In this document: in pieces, positions 45,348 through 54,259 of the stretch
Layout: every line of letters begins with the position of its first letter
Numbering within the stretch: position 1 is the first letter of the stretch
From: Mangrovimicrobium sediminis
GTDB lineage: Bacteria; Pseudomonadota; Gammaproteobacteria; Pseudomonadales; Halieaceae
Assembly: GCF_004745945.1 (NCBI RefSeq)
Contig: NZ_SRLE01000005.1
Span: forward strand, 310,001 to 374,000
DNA length: 64,000 nt
Direction of reading: 5' to 3'
The notes under the pieces: generated by a model
The model's input: the letters and a program-made list of their open reading frames with translations, nothing else
What the model was told of the DNA's origin: nothing
Databases searched by the model: none
Made by a program: the position numbers and the translations under genes

Positions 45348-45650
45348 TCACGCGCCGGTCAGGTGCCCGCAGCCAAGCAGCGGTGTGATCCAGTAGCGGA
45401 TCGGGCTGGCGGCGCTCACGGTATTCAGCCTCGCCAGCAGTGCAGCCTGGTGTTCCTCCGCGTGCATGACCTCGACGCGGCACAGCCGTCGATAGCCGGC
45501 GACCTGCTCGCGCAGGTCGTACTGGCTGTGCTCGCGGCTGTAACCGTCGATAGCCTGCAGGTTGAAACCCGAGATCTCGGGCAGCTCGATCAGCGCGTCG
45601 ATGAGGTCGTCGCGGATACCCTCGGAAACGATAGCGACGAGAACTTGCAT
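45348..45650 (-). CDS. DUF3240-family small protein of the RND operon
   Basis: A 100-residue protein (MQVLVAIVSEGIRDDLIDAL...) of the DUF3240 family, which has a ferredoxin-like/PII-like fold and is usually encoded after heavy-metal RND pumps. It starts 3 bp after the RND pump stop codon. It probably modulates the pump or binds the metal; the conserved end keeps CGHL. The ATG at 45650 is preferred to the longer frame inside the pump gene. Confidence 0.78.
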   Translation of the reverse strand: MQVLVAIVSEGIRDDLIDALIELPEISGFNLQAIDGYSREHSQYDLREQVAGYRRLCRVEVMHAEEHQAALLARLNTVSAASPIRYWITPLLGCGHLTGA

Positions 45651-45652
45651 AT

Positions 45653-48600
45653 TCACGGGTTCCTCCGTTGCAGCCACAGGTAGGCCACCGGCAGTGCGTA
45701 CAGGGTGGTCAGGGTCGAGGTGAACAGGCCGCCGGTCACCACGATGGCCAGCGGGCGCTGGATCTCCGCGCCCGGGCCGCTGGCGAAGATCAGCGGCAGC
45801 AGGCCGAACATGGCGGTGGACGCGGTCATCAGGATTGGCCGCAGGCGTTTCACCGCGCCGCTGGTCACACGGCCGTGGTCTTCGGGAATCACCGAGCGCG
45901 ACTGCTCGAAGTGGCTGACCATCACCACCCCGTTGAGTACCGCCACCCCGAGCAGGGCGATGAAGCCGACCGAGGCCGGCACTGACAGGTACTCACCGCT
46001 GGCGAACAGCGCGGCGATGCCGCCCATCATGGCGAAGGGCACGTTGGCGAGGATCAGCCCGGCCAGCGCCAGCGAACGGAAGGTGCCGAACAGGATCATC
46101 AAAATCAGCAGCAGTGCGGCGGGCACTACCAGCAGCAGGTTGCGCATGGCGCGCGCCTGGTTCTCGAATTCGCCGCCGAAGTCCACCGAGTAGCCGGTGG
46201 GCAGTTGCAGGTCCTGCGCGATGCGCCCCTGCAGTTCCTCGACCAGGCCGACGATGTCGCGCCCGGAAACGTTGCTGGTGACCACACCGAAGCGGTTGCC
46301 GCGCTCGCGCTCGATCAGCAGCGGTCCCTCCTTGAAGCTGATCTCGGCGATGGCGCCCAGCGGCGCCACCGCGCCGTCCGGCAGGCTGATCAGCTGTTCG
46401 CGCAGGGTGGCGATGCTGCTCGCCGGGTCCACCGGCGCGCCGCGGCTGGAGATGACCAGCGGGAAGCGCCGCTTGCCCTCGATGATCTCTGCGGCCACGG
46501 TGCCCTCCAACTGGGCGCGTACCTGGCGTCCCAGGTCGGCGACGGTCATGCCGTGGTGGGTGGCGAACTGCTGGTTGAGGCGGATGTTGAGGAAGCGGCC
46601 GCCCTCGATCACCGCGGCCTGGATGTCCACGGCGCCGCGCATGTCCTGCAGGATGGCCTGCACCTGCGCGGTGATGCCGGCCAGGGTAGCGACGTCGTTG
46701 CCGAACACCTTGATGGTCAGGTCGCCGGTGGAGCCGGTGAGCATCTCCGCGACGCGCATCTGGATCGGCTGGGTAAAGCCGAAGTTGATGCCGGGGAAGC
46801 GCTGCAGCACTTCGCGCATGCGCGCAATGAGCGCCTCCTTCGAGTCCACTTCCCACTCGTCGCGCGGCCGCAGTTCCATGAACACGTCGGTCTCGTTCAG
46901 GCCCATCGGGTCCAGGCCCAGTTCGTCGGAGCCGGTGCGGGCGACGATCTGGCGGATCTCGGGCACCTCGGCGAGCAGCGCCGCCTCGATCTGCTGGTCC
47001 AGGGCTACCGAGGCCTCCAGGGAAATGCTCGGTGACTTCTCCAGCTGCACGATGACATCGCCCTCGTCCAGGGTCGGCATGAAGGTCTTGCCGGTAACGG
47101 CGAACAGGGCGAGGCTGGCCAGCAGCGCCACCAGCAGGCCGGCGAACAGCGGCAGCGGACGCGCGAGAACGCGGCCCAGGGTGCCCAGGTAGGCCTGTTG
47201 CAGGGCGCGCACGAAGCGCGGCGTGCGGTCACTGCCGGCATCCAGCAGCAGGGAGGCGAGCACTGGCACCACAGTGAGCGCCAGGACCAGCGCGGAGAGC
47301 ATGGCGAACACGATGGTCAGCGCCACAGGGGTGAACAGCTTGCCCTCGAGGCCGGTCATGGTGAGCAGCGGGGTGAACACGATGAGCACGATCAGCGTAC
47401 CCGAGACCACCGGCGTGGCGACGTCCTTGGCGGCACGGTAGACCAGGTGCAGCCGCGGCAGGCCGGGCTTGTCCGCCAGCCGCGTGGCAATGTTCTCGAC
47501 CACCACCACGGACGCGTCCACCAGCATACCGATGGCGATCACCAGCCCGCCCAGGCTCATCAGGTTGGCCGACAATCCGAAGCCGGACATCCACAGGAAG
47601 GTCGCCAGCGCCGCCAGCGGCAACGACAGCGACACCACCAGCGAGGCGCGCAGGTCGCCGAGGAACAGGGTCAACAGCAGGATCACCAGAACCACAGCCT
47701 CCAGCAGCGCCTCGGAGATTGTGCCCACTGCCGTGTCGATCAGCAAAGAGCGGTCGTAAAACACGTTGAGCCGGGTACCCGCGGGCAGGCTGGCCTCCAG
47801 CTCGGCGAGCTTGGCCTTGACCCCGGCGACGACCTCGGCGGTGTTGCTGTCCTTGAGCGCGATCACCAGCGCCTCGGCGGCTTCCTCGCCGTTGCGCGTC
47901 ACCGCGCCGTAGCGATTGAGGTGGCCGATGCTGACCTCGGCGACGTCGCCCAGGCGGTAGTCGATGCTGTCGTGGGAGGCGACTACCAGGGCGCGGATGT
48001 CCTCCAGCGAAGTCAGCCGGCCCTCGGTGCGCACGATGAGGGTGTCGTTGCCTTCGACGATGCGCCCGGCGCCGGTGTTCAGGTTGTTCTGCTGCAGCAG
48101 GTTTTCCAGCTCGCCGGTGCCGATACCCAGCGCCGCCATCTGCCCCGCGCGCGGGGTGATCTGGAAGGTGCGGGCATAGCCGCCGAGCACGTTGACGTCG
48201 GCGACCCCGGCCACCGCGCGCAGCGCTGGCCGCACTTCCCAGTCCAGCAGTTCACGGCGCTGCATCAGCGTGAGCCCCGGGTTTTCCAGGGTGAACATGA
48301 ACATCTCGCTGAGCGGTGTGCTCATCGGTGCGATACCGCCGTCGAGGTCCGCCGGCAGGCTGTCCCAGAGCCCGGCCAGGCGCTCGCTGACCTGCTGCCG
48401 CGCCCAGTAGATGTCGGTGCCGTCGGCAAAGTCGAGGGTAATGGCGGTGATCGCGTACTTGGTGGTCGAGCGCAGCATCTGCTGGTGCGGGATACCGAGC
48501 AGCTCGGTCTCGATCGGCAGGGTGACCTGCTGCTCGATCTCCTCGGGGGTCATGCCCGGCGCCTTGAGGATGATCTTCACCTGGGTCGGCGAGATATCCG

Positions 48601-48718
48601 GGAAGGCGTCGATGGGGATGCCGACCCAGGCGCGCGCGCCCAGCGCTACCAGTACCACGGCCAGCAGCAGGACGAATACGCGCTGGGTGAGGGAGAAACG
48701 GATGATGGCGTCGAGCAC
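45653..48718 (-). CDS. Heavy-metal RND efflux pump, CusA/CzcA family
   Basis: A 1021-residue inner-membrane RND pump with twelve expected helices and two large periplasmic loops. Helix 4 reads AIGMLVDASVVVVEN: it keeps the Asp/Glu pair of heavy-metal pumps but lacks the extra Asp of CzcA-type (DFG) pumps, which is closer to the CusA monovalent-metal pattern. A periplasmic stretch has methionines (PIQMRVAEMLTG). Metal specificity is therefore uncertain, with Cu/Ag favoured weakly. The GTG start at 48718 overlaps the adaptor stop by one base. Confidence 0.88.
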   Translation of the reverse strand: MLDAIIRFSLTQRVFVLLLAVVLVALGARAWVGIPIDAFPDISPTQVKIILKAPGMTPEEIEQQVTLPIETELLGIPHQQMLRSTTKYAITAITLDFADGTDIYWARQQVSERLAGLWDSLPADLDGGIAPMSTPLSEMFMFTLENPGLTLMQRRELLDWEVRPALRAVAGVADVNVLGGYARTFQITPRAGQMAALGIGTGELENLLQQNNLNTGAGRIVEGNDTLIVRTEGRLTSLEDIRALVVASHDSIDYRLGDVAEVSIGHLNRYGAVTRNGEEAAEALVIALKDSNTAEVVAGVKAKLAELEASLPAGTRLNVFYDRSLLIDTAVGTISEALLEAVVLVILLLTLFLGDLRASLVVSLSLPLAALATFLWMSGFGLSANLMSLGGLVIAIGMLVDASVVVVENIATRLADKPGLPRLHLVYRAAKDVATPVVSGTLIVLIVFTPLLTMTGLEGKLFTPVALTIVFAMLSALVLALTVVPVLASLLLDAGSDRTPRFVRALQQAYLGTLGRVLARPLPLFAGLLVALLASLALFAVTGKTFMPTLDEGDVIVQLEKSPSISLEASVALDQQIEAALLAEVPEIRQIVARTGSDELGLDPMGLNETDVFMELRPRDEWEVDSKEALIARMREVLQRFPGINFGFTQPIQMRVAEMLTGSTGDLTIKVFGNDVATLAGITAQVQAILQDMRGAVDIQAAVIEGGRFLNIRLNQQFATHHGMTVADLGRQVRAQLEGTVAAEIIEGKRRFPLVISSRGAPVDPASSIATLREQLISLPDGAVAPLGAIAEISFKEGPLLIERERGNRFGVVTSNVSGRDIVGLVEELQGRIAQDLQLPTGYSVDFGGEFENQARAMRNLLLVVPAALLLILMILFGTFRSLALAGLILANVPFAMMGGIAALFASGEYLSVPASVGFIALLGVAVLNGVVMVSHFEQSRSVIPEDHGRVTSGAVKRLRPILMTASTAMFGLLPLIFASGPGAEIQRPLAIVVTGGLFTSTLTTLYALPVAYLWLQRRNP

Positions 48719-49746
48719 TATTCGCCTCCCAGCCCCAGCAGGATGCCCTGCACGGCGCTTACCGAACTGGCCAGGATGTCAGCGCCGGCCAGTGAGGCCT
48801 CGCTGTCCACGTAGTAACCCGTCGCCGTGGCGCCGAGGATCTCCACCGGCGCCAGTTGCAGCCGTGGCCCGGCGCGCAACAGCAGCGCCGGTTGCCCGTT
48901 CCAGTGCAGCAGGGCTTCGCGCGGGATCTCATAGCCGGCGACCGCGTAGAAGGGCCTGACCATCAGTTGCTGGCCGGGCAGCAGCGCGCAGTCCTCGGCC
49001 AGCGGCGCGCTCCAGGCGCGCAGGAAGAAGCCGTCGGCGATGCCGCTGATGCTGTCCACGGCCAGTGCGCAATCGCCGAAGCGCAGCTGGGCGAGACCCT
49101 GTCGCGCTTCGATCGGCACCGCGACGCGCAGGCGCAGGGCCTGCGCCGGCACGATCAGCGCCAGCTCGCCGCCCTCGGGGATGCCCGGTTGCGCCTGGGC
49201 GTACTGCACGCGGCCCGCGGCGGGCGCCAGCAGGCTGATACGCTCGGGGTCGTCGTCCGCCGTGCGCAGCAGTTCGGTGAAGTGGCGCAGGTGCTCGTAT
49301 TCCAGACGCAGGGTGAAGTAGCTGTCGCTGATTTCCTGCCAGCGCCCCTCGTCGATAGCCTGCTGCTGGTACAGCTTGCGGTTGCGCTCGAAGCGCTTGC
49401 GGGCGTTTTCGTAGCGCTGCCCGATCACGTCCGCCTCGGTGAGCATGTGGTGAATTTCCGGGCCGGACAGCTCGGCCAGCACCTGGCCCGCGGCGACCTG
49501 CGCGCCGGGCTCGACGCGATAGGCGATCTGCTGGATGCGCGCCGGGGTCACCAGGCTGAGCGCCTCGCCGGGGCGGAAGGTCACCTCGGCGGCCAGCGGT
49601 GGGCCGCTGTAGCCGTCACCCGGGGCGACCGTGGCGTAGTCCAGGCGCAGGGCGCCGAGGTCGTCGATGGCGACATCCTGGGCCAGCGTTGGCAGCGCCC
49701 AGGCTGTCAGGGTTAACACCAGGGTCAAGAGGTAGCGTGCTTTCAT
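48718..49746 (-). CDS. RND periplasmic adaptor (membrane fusion) protein
   Basis: A 342-residue adaptor with a signal peptide (MKARYLLTLVLTLTAWALPTLA), a lipoyl-like motif pair (VEPGAQVAAGQVLAELSG), an alpha-hairpin (ENARKRFERNRKLYQQQAID) and beta-barrel parts. It joins the inner-membrane pump to the outer-membrane channel. It overlaps the upstream channel gene stop by four bases (ATGA). No Met-rich CusB metal site is visible at the N-terminus. Confidence 0.88.
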   Translation of the reverse strand: MKARYLLTLVLTLTAWALPTLAQDVAIDDLGALRLDYATVAPGDGYSGPPLAAEVTFRPGEALSLVTPARIQQIAYRVEPGAQVAAGQVLAELSGPEIHHMLTEADVIGQRYENARKRFERNRKLYQQQAIDEGRWQEISDSYFTLRLEYEHLRHFTELLRTADDDPERISLLAPAAGRVQYAQAQPGIPEGGELALIVPAQALRLRVAVPIEARQGLAQLRFGDCALAVDSISGIADGFFLRAWSAPLAEDCALLPGQQLMVRPFYAVAGYEIPREALLHWNGQPALLLRAGPRLQLAPVEILGATATGYYVDSEASLAGADILASSVSAVQGILLGLGGE

Positions 49747-50954
49747 AACGGGATTCCCGCGGCCTGCCGGCGCATCGCGCCGTTCTGGCCGATGAGCAGA
49801 CGGTTGATGTTCACTTCGGACTGGCGCTCGAGATCCGCGATCAGGCGGCTGATCCACAGCTCCCGTCCGAGTTCGTTCTGGTCGCGCAGGGCCTGTGCCT
49901 GGGCGCGTACTTCGGCGCTGACCTCGGCGGCCTCTTCCAGCAGGGCCTGGCGCAGGTGCAGGTGCTCTGCCTCCTGTTGCAGCTGTTGCCAGCTCTGGGC
50001 GAGGTTCGCGCGCAGCTGGTCGCGCTCGCGGTCGTAGCTGCGCGCGGCCTCGCGCCAGCCGCTGCGGCTGGCCTCGTCGGCGCTGTTCAGCAGGCCCAGG
50101 GGAATCTCCACCGAGACGCCGTACTGGGTCTCGTCCAGCGCGGGCGTTTCCACCCGCTTGGCGCCCAGGCGCAGCTGCCAGGGCGCGGCGCGTTCGCTGC
50201 CCGCGGCCAGCATCGCCTGCTCCTGCTCCCAGCGCAGGTCGAGCAGCTGCAGTTCGGGGTGCGACTGCCAGCCGGCCTGGCCCGGCAAGTCCGCTTCTTC
50301 CAGGTCTGCCGGCAGTACGGTCATGCCGGTAAGTGCGCGGAAGCGACCCAGCCAGCGCTGTTCCTGTGCCCGCTGGTCCGCCGCCTCCAGGCGTGCGGTG
50401 ACCAGTTCCTGGCGCATCAGCAGCAGGCCGTAGCGGGTGGTGGCGCGGGCCTCGAACAGGGCCTGCTCGCGCGCCGCCAGGTCTTCGAGCAGGGCGATGC
50501 GGCGTTCGGCCTGCTCGCGCATACCGGCGGCGATGCGCGCCGACCAGGCCGCCTCGCGCACCAGGCCAGAGTAATACAGTGCGCGCAGTGCCTGGCTGGT
50601 CTGCGCCAGGGTGTCGTCCAGCTCGCGCAGGCGGGCGTCCTGTTCGCGCAGGTAGGGGGATTTCAGCGGCAGGTTGATGCCGATCTCGGTTTCGTCGGTA
50701 CCCAGGTCTTCCTGGCTTTGCAGGTAGCTGGCGTCGATCGAGGGCAGCGCCGCGAGCCAGGCGGAGGCGGTAAACGGCGCCTCCACCGGGGTGGCGGCAT
50801 TGCGGGCAAGCGCCGCCTGCAGGGCGTCCTCCAGGCCGAGCTCTCCGGCGTGCGTGGCGGCCCGGGCGGCCGCCGGGAGCGCGGTGGCAACAGCGAGCGA
50901 AGCGGTAAGCGGGAGCACGGCGGCAAGCAGCAGCGCGCGCGGCAGATGGGGCAT
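49743..50954 (-). CDS. TolC-like outer-membrane factor of the RND operon
   Basis: A 403-residue outer-membrane efflux protein. A signal peptide starting MPHLPRALLLAAVLPLTA is followed by long heptad-rich helices (LREQDARLRELDDTLAQTSQ and the LARE/QAL blocks) of the TolC fold. The ATG at 50954 has GGAGA eight bases upstream; longer frames reach into the divergent regulator region. It is the first gene of the efflux operon. Confidence 0.88.
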   Translation of the reverse strand: MPHLPRALLLAAVLPLTASLAVATALPAAARAATHAGELGLEDALQAALARNAATPVEAPFTASAWLAALPSIDASYLQSQEDLGTDETEIGINLPLKSPYLREQDARLRELDDTLAQTSQALRALYYSGLVREAAWSARIAAGMREQAERRIALLEDLAAREQALFEARATTRYGLLLMRQELVTARLEAADQRAQEQRWLGRFRALTGMTVLPADLEEADLPGQAGWQSHPELQLLDLRWEQEQAMLAAGSERAAPWQLRLGAKRVETPALDETQYGVSVEIPLGLLNSADEASRSGWREAARSYDRERDQLRANLAQSWQQLQQEAEHLHLRQALLEEAAEVSAEVRAQAQALRDQNELGRELWISRLIADLERQSEVNINRLLIGQNGAMRRQAAGIPL

Positions 50955-51016
50955 GATCGGGGTCTCCGGCTGCGGTACGCTGTGCAATGTAGGGCTGGCT
51001 GCGCCGGAAAACATCG

Positions 51017-51052
51017 GGCAAGTGTTCATCATGAGCCTGTGGTACACTTGCC
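51017..51052. promoter_or_regulatory. 9-bp inverted repeat between efflux operon and HTH gene
   Basis: GGCAAGTGT (51017-51025) and ACACTTGCC (51044-51052) are perfect inverted arms 18 bp apart, with arm starts 27 bp apart. They lie centrally in the 132-bp divergent gap, 64-99 bp from the efflux start and 35-70 bp from the HTH gene start, a natural operator position. Confidence 0.7.
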
Positions 51053-51086
51053 GGATACGTTGTAACTGGTTGTTTATTAAAGAAAA

Positions 51087-51584
51087 GTGAAAGATGTCCT
51101 GATTATTGCAGTGCTCGGGGTGATCATGGTGCTCAACGCCATGGACGTGGCCACGGACGTCGGGCTGGGTGTGCCCATGTGGCATATCATCGAGGAGGCG
51201 ATGATCGTCGTCGCCTCGGGGGTCACGTTTCTCTACCTGTTGTGGGAGATGCGCCAGCACAAGCGGGAGCTGAGTTCGCTGGCGGACGACCTGTCGCGCG
51301 CCGACCTGCGGCTGCAGGATGTCACCGAGAAGATGCGCAGTGCGCGCAGCCATTACGCGGAGGCGATCCAGCAACAGTTCAGCGACTGGAGCCTGACCCA
51401 GAGCGAGCAGGAGGTGGCCATGCTGCTGCTCAAGGGGCTCAGCTTCAAGGAGATCGCGATGCTGCGCGACACCCGCGAGAAAACCGTGCGCCAGCAGGCC
51501 TCGGCCATCTACACCAAGACTGGCCTGGAGGGGCGTCACGCCTTTTCCGCGTTCTTCCTCGAGGACTTTCTCGCCCCGCGCTAG
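51087..51584 (+). CDS. Membrane-anchored LuxR-type HTH protein
   Basis: A 165-residue protein. Two N-terminal hydrophobic helices (VLIIAVLGVIMVLNAM and MIVVASGVTFLYLLW) are followed by a coiled coil (MRQHKRELSSLADDLSRADL) and a C-terminal LuxR-type HTH (LTQSEQEVAMLLLKGLSFKEIA...EKTVRQQASAIYTKTGL). It would place the DNA-binding domain at the cytoplasmic face of the membrane. It is divergent from the heavy-metal efflux operon and starts at GTG 51087. Membrane-bound one-component regulators with a LuxR HTH and no receiver are uncommon. A role in controlling the pump is inferred from position and the inverted repeat. Confidence 0.8.
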   Translation: MKDVLIIAVLGVIMVLNAMDVATDVGLGVPMWHIIEEAMIVVASGVTFLYLLWEMRQHKRELSSLADDLSRADLRLQDVTEKMRSARSHYAEAIQQQFSDWSLTQSEQEVAMLLLKGLSFKEIAMLRDTREKTVRQQASAIYTKTGLEGRHAFSAFFLEDFLAPR

Positions 51585-51667
51585 GCGCTGCTGGCCTACA
51601 CTTCCCCGTGCTGGCGGGCGACTCGTTCCTCCCGCTGCACACCCAGCCGAGCCGAGAGGAGACCGCC

Positions 51668-52321
51668 GTGAAGCGCACCCTGTTACCTGTTGCAGCCTGC
51701 CTGTTTGCCCTCGCTTGCACCCAGTCCCACGCCGACAGCGTCGAAGCCCGCTGTGACATCTACCCGGCGGGGGACGACCACGCCAGCCGCATGCTGGCCT
51801 GCCGTTTCAGCCAGCGCCAGGGCTACGTGACCATTACCCGCGAGGACGGTGTGGTGTACGACCTCGTGCCGGACCCGCAACGCGCCGGCCGCTATACCGA
51901 CCAGGACGGCCAGCCGGTGGTGCGCGACGATGACCTCGGCGACCAGGGCCTGATCTTCCGCCTGGCCGGGGAGAGCGTGTACGTATACTGGAGCACCGCC
52001 GCACTGCAGCCGACGACGGACAATCCCACCGCACCGTTCAGCACCGATGACTACGATGCCACGACCCTATTGCGCTGCCGCGGCGCGCAGGCCGCGGACT
52101 TCGGCCAGTGTCCCGCGGGTATCCTGCGTATGGACGGCGGGGAAGGCTCTGTCGTCGTACTCAGCCCGGCAGGCGAGCAGTTCACCATCAACTTCATGCG
52201 TGACTACGTGAACGCGACCAACCGCGAGGTCGAGGCGACCCTGCAGGGCGATACCTGGACGATCACTACAGGGTCGGGCGAGGTTTACGAGGTGCCGGTC
52301 GCCGCCATCGAGGGCGGTTAG
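51668..52321 (+). CDS. Putative lipoprotein of unknown function
   Basis: A 217-residue protein starting at GTG 51668. The leader MKRTLLPVAACLFALAC has a lipobox-like LALAC-type end, and four further cysteines (CDIYP, CRFSQ, CRGAQ, CPAG) could form disulfides. Beta-rich sequence with many acidic residues follows. No domain is recognised. It lies 83 bp downstream of the HTH gene in the same orientation; whether it shares the transcript is unclear. Confidence 0.65.
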   Translation: MKRTLLPVAACLFALACTQSHADSVEARCDIYPAGDDHASRMLACRFSQRQGYVTITREDGVVYDLVPDPQRAGRYTDQDGQPVVRDDDLGDQGLIFRLAGESVYVYWSTAALQPTTDNPTAPFSTDDYDATTLLRCRGAQAADFGQCPAGILRMDGGEGSVVVLSPAGEQFTINFMRDYVNATNREVEATLQGDTWTITTGSGEVYEVPVAAIEGG

Positions 52322-52400
52322 TCACAGCGACTCGCGCTACCGCTGGGCGAGCATCCGGCGGCCGGCGACGCGGGAGGACGCGCGCCGGTGTTTCGCCGTT

Positions 52401-53117
52401 TCAGGCCGCTGCCTCCGGCGTCTTCAGGGTGATCCACAGGGATTGCGACAGCGCCAGCACCCGGCCACTGCTGTCGGCGATCGCCGTCGCGCCGCGCGCC
52501 TTGCGTCCCTCCCGCCCCAGCGGCCAGCAATAGACGACCAGCGGCTGGTCGCCGGGCACCGGCGCTAGCAGGCTGGCGCTGAGTTCGCCGAGCAGGACCA
52601 GCGGCCGCTCTGCGCCCACCGCGGCGAAATACCCCGGGCAGTCCAGCGCCGCCCAGACGATCTCCGGCCGCACGAAACCCTGCGCATCCAGCTGCGCGGC
52701 GCGCGGGCGCCACTCGCAGGCCAGCAACTGCCAGTCGTGGACCGGTCCCGGGTGCAGGCACAGTCCGTCATCGTCGCGCTGCGTGCCGCACACATAGCAC
52801 TGCGGGTAGATGTGCTGCTCGCGGGCGGCGAAGCGCGAGGCGGCGTCGCGGGCGAGGTCTGCGGCGGGTGCCGGCGGGTGGGCGAGGTCCAGTTCGGTGG
52901 GCCAGGCGGTGGCGACCAGTGTGTCGTCGTCGAACAGCGCAACGGAACCTTCCTCCCCGGCGCGCACCTGTAGTGGTCGCTGCAGCGGCGGTGGCGCGTG
53001 CAGGCGCACCCGGGCCGGGCCGTCGATGTGGCGCGCCAGCAGGCCGCAGGTGTAGCCGCCGTTGGCGGAGGTCGGCGGCCCGTTATACTGGGCGGGAATT
53101 TCCACGTTGGCGAGCAT
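52401..53117 (-). CDS. Hotdog-fold thioesterase-like protein
   Basis: A 238-residue protein whose start YNGPPTSANGGYTCGLLAR recalls the N-terminus of acyl-CoA thioesterase/PaaI-like hotdog proteins, probably with two hotdog domains in one chain. A middle segment CYVCGTQRDDDGLCLHPG carries three cysteines in a CxxC...C pattern, possibly a metal site. It starts at ATG 53117 and is divergent from the reductase pair. The activity is inferred from weak similarity only. Confidence 0.6.
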   Translation of the reverse strand: MLANVEIPAQYNGPPTSANGGYTCGLLARHIDGPARVRLHAPPPLQRPLQVRAGEEGSVALFDDDTLVATAWPTELDLAHPPAPAADLARDAASRFAAREQHIYPQCYVCGTQRDDDGLCLHPGPVHDWQLLACEWRPRAAQLDAQGFVRPEIVWAALDCPGYFAAVGAERPLVLLGELSASLLAPVPGDQPLVVYCWPLGREGRKARGATAIADSSGRVLALSQSLWITLKTPEAAA

Positions 53118-53197
53118 GCTGGCCTTTCTCCTGTGCGTCGAGAGGGGCAGTATAACGCCCGCGTGGCCGCGAACGATGCAAGCACAGGAGGGACGGC

Positions 53198-54259
53198 GTG
53201 CCCACACAACAGATTTTCCCCGGCGCGAGCATGCGCGCGGTCGGCTACCAGCATTCACTGCCGGTGTCCGACGCCGACTGCCTGCAGGATATCGAGCTGC
53301 CCACGCCGCAGCCCAGCGGGCGCGACCTGCTGGTGGAAGTGCGCGCGGTGGCGGTGAATCCGGTCGACACCAAGCTGCGCCTGGCCACCGCGCCCGAGGC
53401 GGGGCAGTGGAACGTGCTGGGCTTCGACGCCGCCGGCGTGGTGGTCGCCGCGGGGGACGGGGCGACCCTGTTCCGCCCGGGCGATGCGGTCTGGTACGCG
53501 GGCGACCGGCGCCGCGCGGGCAGTAATGCACAGTACCAGCTGGTCGACGAGCGCCTGGTCGGCGCCAGGCCCGCGACACTGGACTTCGCCGCCGCGGCGG
53601 CCCTGCCGCTTACCGCGATCACCGCCTGGGAGCTGCTGTTCGACCGCCTCGGTGTTGCGCGCGACCCGGCGCGCAGCGGTGAGTCGCTGCTGGTGCTGGG
53701 CGCCGCCGGCGGTGTCGGTTCCATGCTTATCCAGCTGGCGCGCCGGCTCACCGGTCTCATCGTCATCGGCAGCGCCTCGCGCGAGCGCAGCCGGGCCTGG
53801 GTCGAGGGCCTCGGCGCGCACCACGTGGTCGATCACGGGCGCCCGCTGGATGCCCAGTTGCACGCCCTGGGCCATACGGGCGTGGACTACGTGACCAGCC
53901 TCACCCATACCGACCAGCACTTCGCACAGATTGTGGAGTGCCTGCGACCGCAGGGGCGCCTGGGCCTGATCGACGACCCACAGGCCATCGATATCCGCGC
54001 GCTGAAACCGAAGAGCCTGTCCCTGCACTGGGAGTACATGTTCACGCGATCATTCTTCGGCACCGAGGACATGGTCGCCCAGCACGAGATCCTGCAACAG
54101 CTCGCCGCCCTGGTGGACGCGGGAGAGATTCGCACTACTCTCGGCGAGCACTACGGCGAGATCAACGCCGTCAACCTGCGCCGCGCTCACGCGCACCTGG
54201 AGTCGGGCGCCGCGGTGGGCAAGGTGGTGCTCGAGGGCTGGGGGGAGGCAGGCGCGTGA
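53198..54259 (+). CDS. Zinc-independent MDR alcohol dehydrogenase / quinone oxidoreductase family
   Basis: A 353-residue medium-chain reductase. It has GFDAAGVVVAAG, the nucleotide-binding LGAAGGVGSMLIQLA and a C-terminal AHAHLESGAAVGKVVLE ending typical of ZADH1/quinone oxidoreductases. Catalytic and structural zinc cysteines are not seen, so it is likely zinc-free. The GTG at 53198 follows AGGAGG with 6-base spacing, better than the ATG at 53231. The stop overlaps the next start (GTGA). Confidence 0.85.
   Translation: MPTQQIFPGASMRAVGYQHSLPVSDADCLQDIELPTPQPSGRDLLVEVRAVAVNPVDTKLRLATAPEAGQWNVLGFDAAGVVVAAGDGATLFRPGDAVWYAGDRRRAGSNAQYQLVDERLVGARPATLDFAAAAALPLTAITAWELLFDRLGVARDPARSGESLLVLGAAGGVGSMLIQLARRLTGLIVIGSASRERSRAWVEGLGAHHVVDHGRPLDAQLHALGHTGVDYVTSLTHTDQHFAQIVECLRPQGRLGLIDDPQAIDIRALKPKSLSLHWEYMFTRSFFGTEDMVAQHEILQQLAALVDAGEIRTTLGEHYGEINAVNLRRAHAHLESGAAVGKVVLEGWGEAGA

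Noticed and set aside
47198-48814. Plus-strand 538-codon ORF opposite the RND pump
   Set aside because: Gln/His/Arg/Gly-rich shadow of a pump gene with full family conservation.
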